From assembly GCF_001613505.1 (NCBI RefSeq), contig NZ_BDCM01000027.1, positions 1 through 64,000 on the forward strand: DNA of 64,000 nt, written 5' to 3'. The stretch comes from Nocardia mikamii NBRC 108933 (lineage in GTDB: Bacteria; Actinomycetota; Actinomycetes; Mycobacteriales; Mycobacteriaceae). The translations under genes were made by a program, and so were the position numbers. Shown piece after piece: positions 17,553-26,145 of this stretch. The first letter of the stretch is position 1; each line of letters begins with the position of its first letter. The notes beneath the pieces are model-generated. The model was not told the origin of the DNA and made no database searches. It saw nothing but the letters and a program-made list of their open reading frames with translations.

Positions 17553-19040
17553 GTGATACACAGTCCGACCCCGACACACCGGCCCGCGCGCACCCTGATC
17601 TGTGTTCTCTCTATGGTCGTCGCCACTGCTGTGACCGTGCTCGTCGCCGGGCCTGCCACCGCCGACCCCGCACCAGCGGGTACGGATTGTCCTCGGTGGA
17701 CGGCGGTGCTCGTCCCAGGCACGTGGGAAACCCCATCCCCGGCCCCCGATCAGTCCACCGGAATGCTCACCCCGATCGGCCAGGGCCTGCGCCAGCGGTA
17801 CGGCTCGAACATCTCGGTGCGCACGCTCGACTACGCCGCGTCAGCCACGCCGTACAAGGAGTCGGAATCCCGAGGCGTGCAGGCTCTCTCGGACACTCTT
17901 CGAGGGTTGTGCTCGTCGACGCGGGTCGTGCTGGCCGGATACTCCCAGGGCGCAAACATCGCCGGTGACATCGCCACCGCGATCGGCCACCATGGCCCGC
18001 TTTCTGCCTCCCGGGTCGCGGCGGTCGCGTTGCTCTCAGACCCACACCGCAGCCCCGACACCCCGCAACTCGGGCAGACCACCCCCGGCGAAGGTATCGC
18101 CGGCCCCCGCGGTGAGGACTTCGGCGCCCTCGCCGACAGAGTCCTCTCTTTCTGCGCGACCGGCGACATCTACTGCTCGACCACGCCCCAAGCCTCACCC
18201 GCCCTCTCCGCCCTCGGCCGAGCCCTCACCGGCAACGCCATCTCGACCGGCAACGACACCACCACAACGCCGCGCCCGGACCAGATAACGAACCCCACCA
18301 CAACTCCCGCACCTGCCCCGCAGGCGATTCCGGACTCGGCTCCGGGAGTACTGGACTCGGTCGCGGGGCTCGATCCAGCCCAGGTGATCGAACAAGTCGT
18401 CACCGTTTTGGCCGGGCTAGCTGGATTCGCCGCCAGCGTGCCCGCAATCGGCAACGACCTCGCCCAGTTACCCGGGTTGATCGCAAGCGGCAATCTCCCC
18501 GGCCTGCATCAGGTCTCGGGAGATCTCAACAATCAGTTCGCCCCTCTGGTCCAGACGGCCGCACGCATCGACCTGCACCTGGTCGCCCACGCCCTCACCC
18601 TCGCCGAGCCCCTGGATGCCTCCGGCTGGACCGCCGTCGCGGCGCAGATAGTCGATATCATGGCCGGCCTCGACATCGAGCGCCTCGCCACCGACATCGG
18701 CCAGGCCCAGGAAACCGTCTGGGGCGCAGTCCAAAAACTCACCACCGGCGACCCCGCCGGTGCCGCACTCACGTTGTCCGGCCTCGTCCCCATCGCCGCG
18801 GACCTCGCCACCACCGCAGCCTCAGCCCTCACCGGAGGCGCCGGCGCTCACTTGGCCGGACTCGCGCACACCTTCACCGCCACCACCACGGGCGAGACTC
18901 GAAGTGCGCTGGCCGATCTCGTCCGTCAAGGCGACGACGCCGCCCGGTTCGCCGCCTCCGGCGTACACCAGAACAGTTACACCACCGCCCTCCCACAAAT
19001 ATTGGACTGGCTGAGCCGTCGAATCGACGCTACGAAGTAG
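17553..19040 (+). CDS. Secreted cutinase-family esterase with long C-terminal extension
   Basis: 495 residues from a GTG with CAGGAGGT five bases upstream. A signal peptide (VVATAVTVLVAGPATADPA) precedes a cutinase/alpha-beta hydrolase domain (about 45-225) with the nucleophile S131 in AGYSQGANIA, plus paired cysteines (C46, C120, and those near FCATGDIYCS). The remaining ~260 residues are Ala-rich helices of unknown role. Cutinase-like proteins of mycolata cleave or bind lipid esters of the cell envelope. Its place directly after the wall hydrolase suggests a role in passing the mycolate layer during transfer. A paralogue lies at 33386-34630. Confidence 0.8.
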   Translation: MIHSPTPTHRPARTLICVLSMVVATAVTVLVAGPATADPAPAGTDCPRWTAVLVPGTWETPSPAPDQSTGMLTPIGQGLRQRYGSNISVRTLDYAASATPYKESESRGVQALSDTLRGLCSSTRVVLAGYSQGANIAGDIATAIGHHGPLSASRVAAVALLSDPHRSPDTPQLGQTTPGEGIAGPRGEDFGALADRVLSFCATGDIYCSTTPQASPALSALGRALTGNAISTGNDTTTTPRPDQITNPTTTPAPAPQAIPDSAPGVLDSVAGLDPAQVIEQVVTVLAGLAGFAASVPAIGNDLAQLPGLIASGNLPGLHQVSGDLNNQFAPLVQTAARIDLHLVAHALTLAEPLDASGWTAVAAQIVDIMAGLDIERLATDIGQAQETVWGAVQKLTTGDPAGAALTLSGLVPIAADLATTAASALTGGAGAHLAGLAHTFTATTTGETRSALADLVRQGDDAARFAASGVHQNSYTTALPQILDWLSRRIDATK

Positions 19041-19248
19041 ATGATGCGGTCGGACGACTCGAGGGCGTTGCCCCTACTCCGTCCGACCGCCACTGCTGAT
19101 TCGCCAGGGCCCGACGGCAGGAGCCCGACCGCCTCGTAGGCCGTAACCCACTGGAGCAAGGCAGTTCTACGGGCGTCACTGATCTTCGGGCAATAGATTG
19201 GTTCTGGGGCGAAAAACCTGTCGCCCAGCGCTGGCATGATCCAGTGAC

Positions 19249-19929
19249 ATGGAGGCCCCTCTCACGATGTTCGAGCTGCTGTATGCTCCAGACCCCGCGA
19301 TGCCGAAGAACGACCCCGCACGGTTGGACCTTGTGACGTGCACGACGCCAGTGACACCAGGGCCGGTGCCCAAGGAGGTGATCGACGTGATCCGAGCGGA
19401 AATGCGGGCTGCCGGTCCGATGCCTCCTGTTCCATTGCACCTACTTTCGTCTGATCAGCGTTGGGTATCCCGGGAAGTTCGTAGCGGGCTGAAACGTTAC
19501 GTCGAGGACGGTGCAGTGCGCGCTGGCAGACTGTATGTCTTAGATTTCCAAGGGCCTGGCCTGTCGCAGTTCGTCAAGTTCGGGTACACCACCCGCAACC
19601 TGGACCGGATTTCCGAACACCTCACATATGCACACACATTCGGCTGGGTTCTGCTCGATGGCTGGATCTCGCCGGAAACGGACAAACCAAAGCAATTGGA
19701 ACAGTCCGCTCTGATGGCCGCGATGCAATTCCACAACGGCATACACAATTGGCGGGAGACGTTCTACGGCATGGACTTTCAGCTGGGACTCAAGATTGCG
19801 CGAACCGCCTTCGAGCTGGAGGTGAACCTCCGCAATCCAGAAACAGCTGAGGTAGCCGCTGACCGCCTGTTCCGCATATTCTCTGGAGCGAACCAGAGCC
19901 GCGCAGCTAACTTGCCTACACCTTCGTGA
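19249..19929 (+). CDS. Predicted T5orf172/GIY-YIG-like nuclease-fold protein
   Basis: 226 residues. The core, RLYVLDFQGPGLSQFVKFGY followed by TTRNLDRISEHL and later EQSALMAAMQF, matches the pattern of the T5orf172 (MUG113) branch of the GIY-YIG superfamily: two strands, a Y/R site, and a downstream Glu on a helix. This is family recognition by eye. The role may be DNA-related, perhaps defence or recombination, but is unknown. Two starts are possible: ATG 19249 without a clear ribosome-binding site, or ATG 19267 with GGAGG eleven bases upstream. The gene stands alone between the transfer operon and the minus-strand block. Confidence 0.5.
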   Translation: MEAPLTMFELLYAPDPAMPKNDPARLDLVTCTTPVTPGPVPKEVIDVIRAEMRAAGPMPPVPLHLLSSDQRWVSREVRSGLKRYVEDGAVRAGRLYVLDFQGPGLSQFVKFGYTTRNLDRISEHLTYAHTFGWVLLDGWISPETDKPKQLEQSALMAAMQFHNGIHNWRETFYGMDFQLGLKIARTAFELEVNLRNPETAEVAADRLFRIFSGANQSRAANLPTPS

Positions 19930-20149
19930 CTCGATAGCAACCGCCTTCATCGACCGACCTCTACTGAGGCCCTTCAGGATCGACGGCATCTGTAGCCGCG
20001 CCGAGGCTGCGGCGGCCAGCTCGCGGAACAGCGCACGACCGGAATACCCCTCAAGCCAGCCATGCAGGCGGTCCTACTCCACACCGGGCCAGAGAGAACC
20101 GGCGCGGATGCGCGGACGTGACGACCGCGCCGCGGCGACACTCGCCGAG

Positions 20150-20452
20150 CTACGCCCTGCCCGGGTATGGCGGGAGCCGCTTTCGTAGCTCGAAGGCGCA
20201 TTCGGGGAGGTCGAGCGGCGGCGTGTATACGACGGCTCCGCATCGCCGGCACTCGTGGGTGCGGTGACCGGTGCGCCCGGCGCCGAGACAGGGCACCCAG
20301 CCCACGATGACGCAGCCTTTCCCGATGAGCAGGTGCCCGTTCACGCATCTCGCTGGCGCCGGTTCCACGTTCCCAACCAGGCGGCCCGGAGGCACAACCT
20401 TCCCACCGGCGAGATAGTAGGGCCGGTATCGGCGGTTGCGGGCGGTGGTCAC
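20150..20452 (-). CDS. Small zinc-ribbon-like protein
   Basis: 100 residues. CVNGHLL, VGWVPCLGAGRTGHRTHECRRC and GAVVYTPP provide four cysteines and several histidines in a zinc-ribbon arrangement (CxxGH ... C ... HxCxxC; motif abbreviated). The N-terminus is basic (RNRRYRPYYLAGG). It is probably a small nucleic-acid or protein-binding accessory factor of the element. No family name is recognised with confidence, and nothing in the neighbourhood defines its role. Confidence 0.5.
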   Translation of the reverse strand: MTTARNRRYRPYYLAGGKVVPPGRLVGNVEPAPARCVNGHLLIGKGCVIVGWVPCLGAGRTGHRTHECRRCGAVVYTPPLDLPECAFELRKRLPPYPGRA

Positions 20453-20717
20453 ACCGCCACGATAGTCGAATGCATGTTCGAATTATAGGGCTGGGGCACT
20501 TGTACGGTGCCGCCGGACAAGCCGATCCCGAGAGGGCGTTCTCTAGCGCGGTCGGTCGCATGGGTGAACGGCAGCGGAAACCCGTTCCCACGCGGGCACG
20601 GTCGAAATGTTCGCCCAGCGACACAGAATCGTACGGGCGCCGGGGTGGCAGATCCGATTGCGCGTGGCGGTTCGGCGGTGCGAAGAGACAGGTCATGACG
20701 ATGGGTGGAGTGCGACG

Positions 20718-20765
20718 ACGGCCGGTGGGCCGGGCAGAAGATCTTCTGCCCGGCCCACCGGCCGT
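20718..20765. terminator. 48-bp perfect palindrome, probable terminator
   Basis: The 24-base arms are perfectly complementary, with the centre AGATCT and no loop (axis between 20741 and 20742). It begins 13 bases after the stop of the minus-strand gene at 20778, so it is well placed to end that transcript. There is no T-run. The perfect, loopless symmetry is unusual for a terminator. Confidence 0.5.
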
Positions 20766-20777
20766 GTCGTATGCGGA

Positions 20778-21206
20778 TCAGCTGGTAGCGGCGGAGGCTG
20801 CCTGTGCGCCGGTGTCGGGCGTGTGTGCGGTGCTGCGTAGCCGCCATGTGGGCAGGTCTGTTACGCGGCTGGCGTTGTTGTCGGCGAAGGGGTGGTGGGT
20901 GATCACCGCGCGTGCGGCGCGGTCGAAGTCGGGGTAGTTGATCCCGGTCAGGGGCCCGCTGATGATCCGGACCTCGCCAGTGTCGGGGTAGAAGCGGGCC
21001 TCGGTGCGCCGTTTGCGGTACACGGTGAAGACCGGAAGCCATAGCGGTGGCGTGGTTTTGGTGTCGAGTTGCCGCATGGCTTCTTCGGCGATGGCTCCCC
21101 ACAATTCGAAGCTGTCGGGAGCGTGCGCGGCGGTGTCGAACACCTGGTGCAGTGCGACCGCGACGGCGGCGAGGTTGCTGGCGGTGTGGGTGGTGGTGTC
21201 AGTCAT
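20778..21206 (-). CDS. Uncharacterised element protein (142 aa)
   Basis: The start at 21206 (MTDTTTHTASNL) is preceded by AGAAGGG. The sequence has a helical first half (SFELWGAIAEEAMRQLD) and a beta-rich second half (WLPVFTVYRKRRTEARFYPD, then GEVRIISGPLTGINYPDFDR). No known family was recognised. It is the last gene of the long minus-strand block of accessory genes. A perfect palindrome follows it, and a strong hairpin separates it from the wHTH gene upstream, so it may be expressed separately. Function unknown. Confidence 0.55.
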   Translation of the reverse strand: MTDTTTHTASNLAAVAVALHQVFDTAAHAPDSFELWGAIAEEAMRQLDTKTTPPLWLPVFTVYRKRRTEARFYPDTGEVRIISGPLTGINYPDFDRAARAVITHHPFADNNASRVTDLPTWRLRSTAHTPDTGAQAASAATS

Positions 21207-21266
21207 GATCGATCGGAGCCCTTCTCTTGCGGTTGGGGTAGGCGAAGTCGAGATGGAGGGTGCGTG

Positions 21267-21303
21267 GCGGTGCGCCGGGACTGCTTCCGGTACGGCGCAC
21301 CGC
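21267..21303 (-). terminator. Hairpin between minus-strand genes
   Basis: GCGGTGCGCCG (21267-21277) and CGGCGCACCGC (21293-21303) form an 11-bp perfect stem with a 15-base loop. It starts just after the stop of the wHTH gene at 21314 and would terminate or attenuate transcription toward the gene at 20778. No T-run follows. Confidence 0.55.
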
Positions 21304-21313
21304 GACTCGGGGT

Positions 21314-22093
21314 TCACTGGCCGGGGGCCAAGGCGAATTTTTTGGGCCGGGTGCAGGTTTGACGGGCGGTGCCGAGGTCGGTGAGTTTGACCAGGGCGTT
21401 ATGGACTGCGCCGCTGCTGCGCCCGAGCGTTTTCCCGATTTCGTGGGGAGTGAATTCCTTGTCGGGCGCATCGCGCAGGTGATCTTCGACCTCGCCGCGC
21501 AGCGCGCCCGGGGCCAGCCGATCGGCTGTCTTCTTCGGCGTCGCTCCCGCATCAGGTTCCCCGGTGGGGGTGTCGGTCGCCGGGGAGGAGGTTTCGCTGC
21601 CCGTGGGGGCGGCTGGGGGCTGTTGCGGCGATGCCTGCAGGTCGGTCGGGGTTGCGTCGGTGGTGGTTACGTCGGAATTGGTTGCGGAGCTGGCGTCGTC
21701 GCTGGCGCTGGCGTCGTTGTCGGGCTGCGGTGTCGTGGGTTCGGGCGACGGGTCGGCCGTGTCGGCCGTGTCGTCGGCGGAGGGGGTGGGGGTAGCCGTA
21801 GCGGGGGCGGCCGGTGACCAGTGTTCGGCGGCGCGGGGGTTGTCGTGGTCGGGTTCGCGCCGGGCGGCACCGGTGGAGGCCCAGGCGGACAGGATGCGGC
21901 GGGCGGTGGAGGCACTGATTCCGGCCGCGCCTGCCAGTTCGGCGGCGGTGAACCCGGGAAAATTGCCCAGCGCGGTCCACAATGCCGTCTCGCTGTCGGT
22001 GCGCAGGACCGGCTCTGCGGTGGCCAGTTGCGGCGTTGTTTCGGCGGGTTTTTCCGCTGGGCGTGTGGTGGTGTTCTTCTTTTGTGCGGACAT
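21314..22093 (-). CDS. Double winged-helix DNA-binding protein with disordered linker
   Basis: 259 residues; AGGGAGGA lies seven bases before the ATG. An N-terminal MarR-like wHTH (ALWTALGNFPGFTAAELAGA and GISASTARRILSAWASTGAA) is joined by a ~100-residue Asp/Thr/Pro/Ala linker to a C-terminal wHTH (EFTPHEIGKTLGRSSGAVHN and ALVKLTDLGTARQT). The C-terminal module closely resembles the N-terminal module of the MoxR protein at 26146-27294 (SRSSGAVGNALKTLTAAGQA). It is probably a regulator of this block; repeated motifs lie directly upstream. Alternatively it could be a plasmid partition-like bridging protein. Confidence 0.6.
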   Translation of the reverse strand: MSAQKKNTTTRPAEKPAETTPQLATAEPVLRTDSETALWTALGNFPGFTAAELAGAAGISASTARRILSAWASTGAARREPDHDNPRAAEHWSPAAPATATPTPSADDTADTADPSPEPTTPQPDNDASASDDASSATNSDVTTTDATPTDLQASPQQPPAAPTGSETSSPATDTPTGEPDAGATPKKTADRLAPGALRGEVEDHLRDAPDKEFTPHEIGKTLGRSSGAVHNALVKLTDLGTARQTCTRPKKFALAPGQ

Positions 22094-22111
22094 GGCAGAT
22101 CCTCCCTGAAA

Positions 22112-22141
22112 GTGGGAATTCGTGGGAATTGGTGGGTATTC
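22112..22141. repeat. Three tandem 10-bp repeats upstream of the wHTH gene
   Basis: GTGGGAATTC, GTGGGAATTG and GTGGGTATTC follow each other without gaps, just upstream of the ribosome-binding site of the gene starting at 22093. The position suggests an operator, possibly autoregulatory. Confidence 0.55.
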
Positions 22142-22420
22142 GGTCGCGTCCCGGCCGGGACGGAAACTCCGCCCGTAGCAGACGTTTTCGGGTGGCGTGG
22201 CGGTGTTCCCCGTCTATGAACGCTCGATACGGGGCACGGTGTCAAGCGGTCGTAGAAAAAATCAACGCGATCAGATTTCTTCTCGTCTTTCTTTGCCCGG
22301 AATTTGGTTAGTCGAGTCGGAATGGACTTGACTCGACTTTCCGCGCAATTCTCCGGAATTTCGCGCACAGACTGGCCGCCATCGCCGGGGAGGCGGTGGC
22401 GGCACTGCGGCGGTCTGTGG
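22142..22420. promoter_or_regulatory. Regulatory region with two further inverted repeats
   Basis: No gene is seen here. The region contains the 16-bp palindrome CGTCCCGGCCGGGACG (22147-22162). It also has a wide inverted repeat, AGTCGAGTC (22310-22318) with GACTCGACT (22330-22338). Between them is an A/T-rich stretch near 22250-22310. Together with the tandem 10-bp repeats it forms the probable promoter region of the wHTH gene. Confidence 0.45.
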
Positions 22421-23302
22421 TTAGTCGGGGCGGGACTCGGGGTGTGCGAGTTCGGCGTGCAGGTGGCTCAGTTGTTCAAGGGAATCATCGAGATCGCGCA
22501 CCGCGAATTCGGTGCGGTCACGGCCAAGGCCGGGAAGCTGACGCTTCCGCAGGGTGGTGGACGTAGCGGCGAGGGTTCGGGACAGGGCGTCGGCGTGGTC
22601 GGCGAGGATGTTGCTGTGCTGACGTATGCGGTCGGTGAGGGGCGCGCGCTGGAGTGCGTGCAGCGTGCGCATGGCTTCATGCCATTGCTCCTGCGTCCCG
22701 TCGGCGGGCTGCAGGTCCCATGGGTAGACGACATCGCGCCCGCCGTCCGGCCTCCGCACCTCGCACGCGTGGAGGACGCCGTACCGGAAGCGCAGGTTGG
22801 CCACCTCGGCCCGAACGGCGGGCGCGGTGGCGTAGGCGAGCTGGTCACCGACCCGGATCGGGCAGCGGGCCTCCCACGCTTGGTGTGGTGCCGCCGAGCT
22901 GGGCTTCGAGCCCTCGCCCGTCGTGCTGGAGCCCTGGCCGTCGGGCGCCAGAAGTCGTGGCGGGGCGTCGAGGTCGAGCAGGAACGGGCCGTGCGGGGAG
23001 ATTGCGATCATGGCGGAGATGTGCGGCGAGCGCAGGTCGGTGCTCCATTGGGCGAGGTCGCCGGCGAGTCCAGGGACGGAGATCTTTTTGCCGTGGGCGT
23101 CGAGGAAGGCATGGGCGTCGAGCCCGCCGTAGGGCGCCCAGTCGAACTCGACGTATCGCACGCTCGGAGCGCGGCGGGAGAGCTCGGCGATGATGACGGC
23201 GAGGGCGAGTTCGGTGATGGCGTGCTCGCGAGCCGGGCCGGCGGACATGGCGTGCGCGGCGGCGAGGCGGGCGTCGAAGTCCGCGGTGGAATCGGTGGTC
23301 AT
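22421..23302 (-). CDS. Uncharacterised element protein (293 aa)
   Basis: The start at 23302 has GAAAGGA upstream; an ATG 8 codons earlier is also possible. The N-terminal ~100 residues (VRYVEFDWAPYGGLDAHAFL, SPHISAMIAISPHGPFLLDL) look like an alpha-beta domain. The C-terminal ~100 residues are a long helical segment (LTDRIRQHSNILADHADALS and SLEQLSHLHAELAH) that could form a coiled coil. A Ser/Gly-rich linker separates them. No family was recognised. It belongs to a run of unknown genes between the wHTH protein and the VWA/MoxR pair. Confidence 0.55.
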   Translation of the reverse strand: MTTDSTADFDARLAAAHAMSAGPAREHAITELALAVIIAELSRRAPSVRYVEFDWAPYGGLDAHAFLDAHGKKISVPGLAGDLAQWSTDLRSPHISAMIAISPHGPFLLDLDAPPRLLAPDGQGSSTTGEGSKPSSAAPHQAWEARCPIRVGDQLAYATAPAVRAEVANLRFRYGVLHACEVRRPDGGRDVVYPWDLQPADGTQEQWHEAMRTLHALQRAPLTDRIRQHSNILADHADALSRTLAATSTTLRKRQLPGLGRDRTEFAVRDLDDSLEQLSHLHAELAHPESRPD

Positions 23303-23355
23303 GGTGTGGGAGTCCTTTCGTGCCATGGTGCTGGTTGGGGTGAGTGGTGGGCTCT

Positions 23356-23379
23356 CGCCGCCTCCGGGTGGAGGCGGCG
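23356..23379 (-). terminator. Hairpin between minus-strand genes
   Basis: CGCCGCCTC (23356-23364) and GAGGCGGCG (23371-23379) form a 9-bp perfect stem with a 6-base loop, downstream of the gene ending at 23401. No T-run is present. It could be a terminator or an mRNA processing/stability element. Confidence 0.5.
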
Positions 23380-23400
23380 GGCCCGGTGCTGGGCGGTGGG

Positions 23401-24006
23401 TTATTGGTGCGGGGGTGAGGTGATGTAGCGGCGGGCCTCGATCAGGGCGGCCGTGGCGCGGGGGTTGGCGTAGATGGTCGGCAGGATCAGGCACCCGGCG
23501 GGTCCGGGCCGGATGTGGTCGATGTAGGGCGGGCGGGGCTGTCCGTCCCATCCGGGTTCGTCGGCGGGCAGGATCACCTCATAGTGAGTGGTGTTCACCT
23601 CGACCGTGATCCGGTATTCGTCCTCCGGGAGGCGTTGCCATTGGTCGGAAGGTGCTACCGAGGCCAGCGCGAACACTTGCGCGGCGAGCGTCGTGGCGGT
23701 GGCGACGTCCTCGGCGGTGGTTCTGGGGTTCCAGCGGCCCACACGCATGGTTTCGCCGGTGAGATGGTCGTGGACATGATCGGCCCAGTCGCCGCATATG
23801 CGGCATGTGCGGCAGCGGCCCAACGGGCCGAGCGCGCCCCGGTCATCGAGGGCGTTGTCGGCGCGAACCGCGCACACACGGTCTCCGACGGAGGTGGCTG
23901 CGTCGCGGGCATCACGCAATTCGGCCACTGGCATCTCGTCGAGTTGCGCGGGGTCGAGGTCGTAGTCGTGGAGGTGGTGGTTGTGGTGCTCGGTGTGATC
24001 GGTCAT
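23401..24006 (-). CDS. Uncharacterised protein with a C/H-rich metal-binding motif (201 aa)
   Basis: The N-terminus is His-rich (MTDHTEHHNHHLHDYDLDP). The segment GRCRTCRICGDWADHVHDHL supplies CxxCxxC with trailing Asp/His residues, which suggests a structural zinc. The C-terminal half (EYRITVEVNTTHYEVILPAD and GPAGCLILPTIYANPRATAAL) is beta-rich. No known family was recognised. It is followed by a hairpin and preceded by a small gene, all on the minus strand in the accessory block of the element. Confidence 0.55.
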   Translation of the reverse strand: MTDHTEHHNHHLHDYDLDPAQLDEMPVAELRDARDAATSVGDRVCAVRADNALDDRGALGPLGRCRTCRICGDWADHVHDHLTGETMRVGRWNPRTTAEDVATATTLAAQVFALASVAPSDQWQRLPEDEYRITVEVNTTHYEVILPADEPGWDGQPRPPYIDHIRPGPAGCLILPTIYANPRATAALIEARRYITSPPHQ

Positions 24007-24013
24007 GGCGGGT

Positions 24014-24340
24014 CTACCTCGATTCCTGTGTGCTGGTGCGTGTTTCGGTGTCGGTACGGCGCGCTGGCATTTCGGCGGCGGGGTGTGGTGGTGCGGGTGT
24101 GACCGGGGTCCAGGCGGTGGGGAGCGGGCCGCCGGTGGCGAGGTGGTCGTCGAGGGCGGCCATGAGCTCGGTCGCATCGCGGTAGAGCTCTTCGAGGCGG
24201 TCGTGGTGGTCGGCGGCCTCGACAGCGCGTTCGATGCGGTGCTCGTCGCGGTTGTAGGCGGTGATCGTGTCGGCGATGGTGGCGCAGGTGGCACGGAATT
24301 GGGCGAGGGTGTCGTCGGGGTCGAGCGTGTGGCGGGGCAT
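24014..24340 (-). CDS. Small helical protein (108 aa)
   Basis: Predicted mostly alpha-helical (TLAQFRATCATIADTITAYN and LEELYRDATELMAALDDHLA), with a Pro/Thr/Arg-rich, probably disordered tail of about 35 residues. It starts after GAGGTTCACACC-type sequence and ends eight bases before the next gene, so the two are likely co-transcribed. No family was recognised. Confidence 0.45.
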   Translation of the reverse strand: MPRHTLDPDDTLAQFRATCATIADTITAYNRDEHRIERAVEAADHHDRLEELYRDATELMAALDDHLATGGPLPTAWTPVTPAPPHPAAEMPARRTDTETRTSTQESR

Positions 24341-24382
24341 GGTGTGAACCTCTCTGCGGTCGAATGGTTTTCAGTGCCCTCC

Positions 24383-24412
24383 CCCGCCGGGCGCGGTGTC
24401 GCGCCCGGCGGG
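24383..24412 (-). terminator. Strong hairpin downstream of the VWA gene
   Basis: CCCGCCGGGCGC (24383-24394) and GCGCCCGGCGGG (24401-24412) form a 12-bp perfect stem with the loop GGTGTC. It starts nine bases after the VWA gene stop (24422). It is the best terminator candidate of the block, although it has no T-run. Confidence 0.65.
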
Positions 24413-24421
24413 TTCGGTTGG

Positions 24422-26101
24422 TCAGGCGTTGCGTACGGCGGTCACGGCGGCCTTGGCGATCGCGGCGGCGGTGGTGGTCGGGTCACCGATCGCGTGCACG
24501 GTGGTGTCGGCCAGTGGGCGGCGGTACTCGATGTCGGGGGCCAGCCACAGCACCGCGCAGCCGGTAGCGCGCAGCCGGTCGATCCGATGCTGGGCGCGTC
24601 TGCGGCGGGGGCCGCCGTAGTAGCCGTCGGAGATGATCACCAGCAGCCTCGTGTTCTCCGGGCGAGACAGCGCGAGCGCGCCGTCGAGGGCATCGATCGC
24701 GTCGTCGAGCGCTTCCTCGGCGTCGGGGCACGTGAATTCGGTGACACGTGCGGGTGCGGTGCCCGGGTAGGTGATCGGCGAGACCCTCGAGCCGAAGGTG
24801 ACCGTGGCGGTCGCGGCGGGCATGGTCGCGAGTTCGGCGGCCTGGGCGATGATCCAGGCGGCCGAGGCGGTCGGTGCGGCGTAGGCCGCCATCGACCCCG
24901 ACACGTCGCAGGCGATGCCGACCCGCAGCGGCGGGATCGGGGTGGCGCGGCGGGTGGTGCGGGTGAACGGTTCGGCGGTCGGCATCGCCCCGGCCGCGCG
25001 CTGGGCCTCCCGCGCCATCGCCCCGCGCATCCGCAACCGGCCCGGAGGCACCGCCGAGGTCGATTTCACCACCGCACGCTCGCGCTGGCTGGCAGTGTTC
25101 AACGCGCGAGCCAGCACCCGCGCGGCCGAGCGCTCCTCCGACTTCGGTGCCCGGCTGGGCCGCCGCGACGGTGCACGGCCGAACACGCGCCGCGCCACCT
25201 TCTCAGCAGCGGCCTCCACGGCGGCCTCGGCGCGCGCGGCAGCCCGCGCGGCGTCGGCGGGGTCGACCGAAATCGGTTCCGCCTCCACGGCCTTGCCGAT
25301 GTTGGCGACCGTTTCGGCGATCGCGGCCGAGAGCGCCGATTCGGGGTCGGGGTCGGCGTGTGGGTCGGGCCCGACGATATCGAGCCACCGTTGCCCGAGT
25401 TCGAGCATGCGTGCGGTGTCGTCGTCGGCGGTGGTGTGCGCCTCGCGCCAGATCTCGCGCAGCGCGTCGAGTTTCGCGGTGCCGAGGATCTTTTCGGCAG
25501 CGGCGGCGGCGGGGCCGCACTCTGTCGGCTCAAGGATGCCGCCGTCGACTCGGCCCAGCAGCAGCGCGGCGGTGTGGGCGGCGGCGTAGTCGGTCGCGGG
25601 CAGGGACGAGGCGGCGGCGGGGCCGCCGGTGTCGCCGATGATGATCTCGGTGGCCGAGGCGCGCAGCCAGTGCCGGTCGTCGGGGCGGCGGCGCACTTGG
25701 GCGGCCTCGATCCGAGACTCTTCCAGCAGCAGCGCGGCCTCGACCACCGCCGGATTCGCCACCGGCGGCGGAGTCCAGCGGGTGTGCTGGGCGTGGGCGC
25801 ATTCGTGGGTGAACGCGCCCCACACGGCCGCATAGCGGGCGCGGTCGGCGAGGCGGTCCGGTCGCGCGGTGCGCGGGTCGACCTTCAGCAGGTCACCGTC
25901 GAGTTCGATCGCGGCGCGGGCGGGGAAGAACACCGCCGGGTGCCCGTGCGCGGCACCGGGGGCGATGGTCACGATCAGGTCGTCGCGGTCGGCGATCGGG
26001 GCGGCCTCGGCGGTCATCGCGGCCGACAGCGTTTCCCAGCCCGCCGTGCTCGGCGGTGTGGCGGGGGTGGCGGTCGGGTCGGAGATCACATGGGAAGTCA
26101 T
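24422..26101 (-). CDS. VWA-domain protein with HExxH metallopeptidase-like N-terminus
   Basis: 559 residues from an ATG with GAAAGG upstream. The N-terminal half has AAVWGAFTHECAHAQHTRW, an HExxH-type zinc motif, followed by ALLLEESRIEAAQVRRR with a candidate third-ligand Glu. A highly charged Ala/Arg region (about 300-400) precedes a C-terminal von Willebrand A domain with the intact MIDAS motif DVSGSMAAY. MoxR ATPases and VWA proteins act in pairs as chaperone/remodelling systems, and the MoxR gene lies 44 bases upstream on the same strand. Presence of this pair inside a conjugative element is seen in other actinobacterial ICEs, but its substrate is unknown. Confidence 0.8.
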   Translation of the reverse strand: MTSHVISDPTATPATPPSTAGWETLSAAMTAEAAPIADRDDLIVTIAPGAAHGHPAVFFPARAAIELDGDLLKVDPRTARPDRLADRARYAAVWGAFTHECAHAQHTRWTPPPVANPAVVEAALLLEESRIEAAQVRRRPDDRHWLRASATEIIIGDTGGPAAASSLPATDYAAAHTAALLLGRVDGGILEPTECGPAAAAAEKILGTAKLDALREIWREAHTTADDDTARMLELGQRWLDIVGPDPHADPDPESALSAAIAETVANIGKAVEAEPISVDPADAARAAARAEAAVEAAAEKVARRVFGRAPSRRPSRAPKSEERSAARVLARALNTASQRERAVVKSTSAVPPGRLRMRGAMAREAQRAAGAMPTAEPFTRTTRRATPIPPLRVGIACDVSGSMAAYAAPTASAAWIIAQAAELATMPAATATVTFGSRVSPITYPGTAPARVTEFTCPDAEEALDDAIDALDGALALSRPENTRLLVIISDGYYGGPRRRRAQHRIDRLRATGCAVLWLAPDIEYRRPLADTTVHAIGDPTTTAAAIAKAAVTAVRNA

Positions 26102-26145
26102 GGCGTGCAGTACCTTTCGGCGGGCGGTAATGGCGGTGGTGAGGG

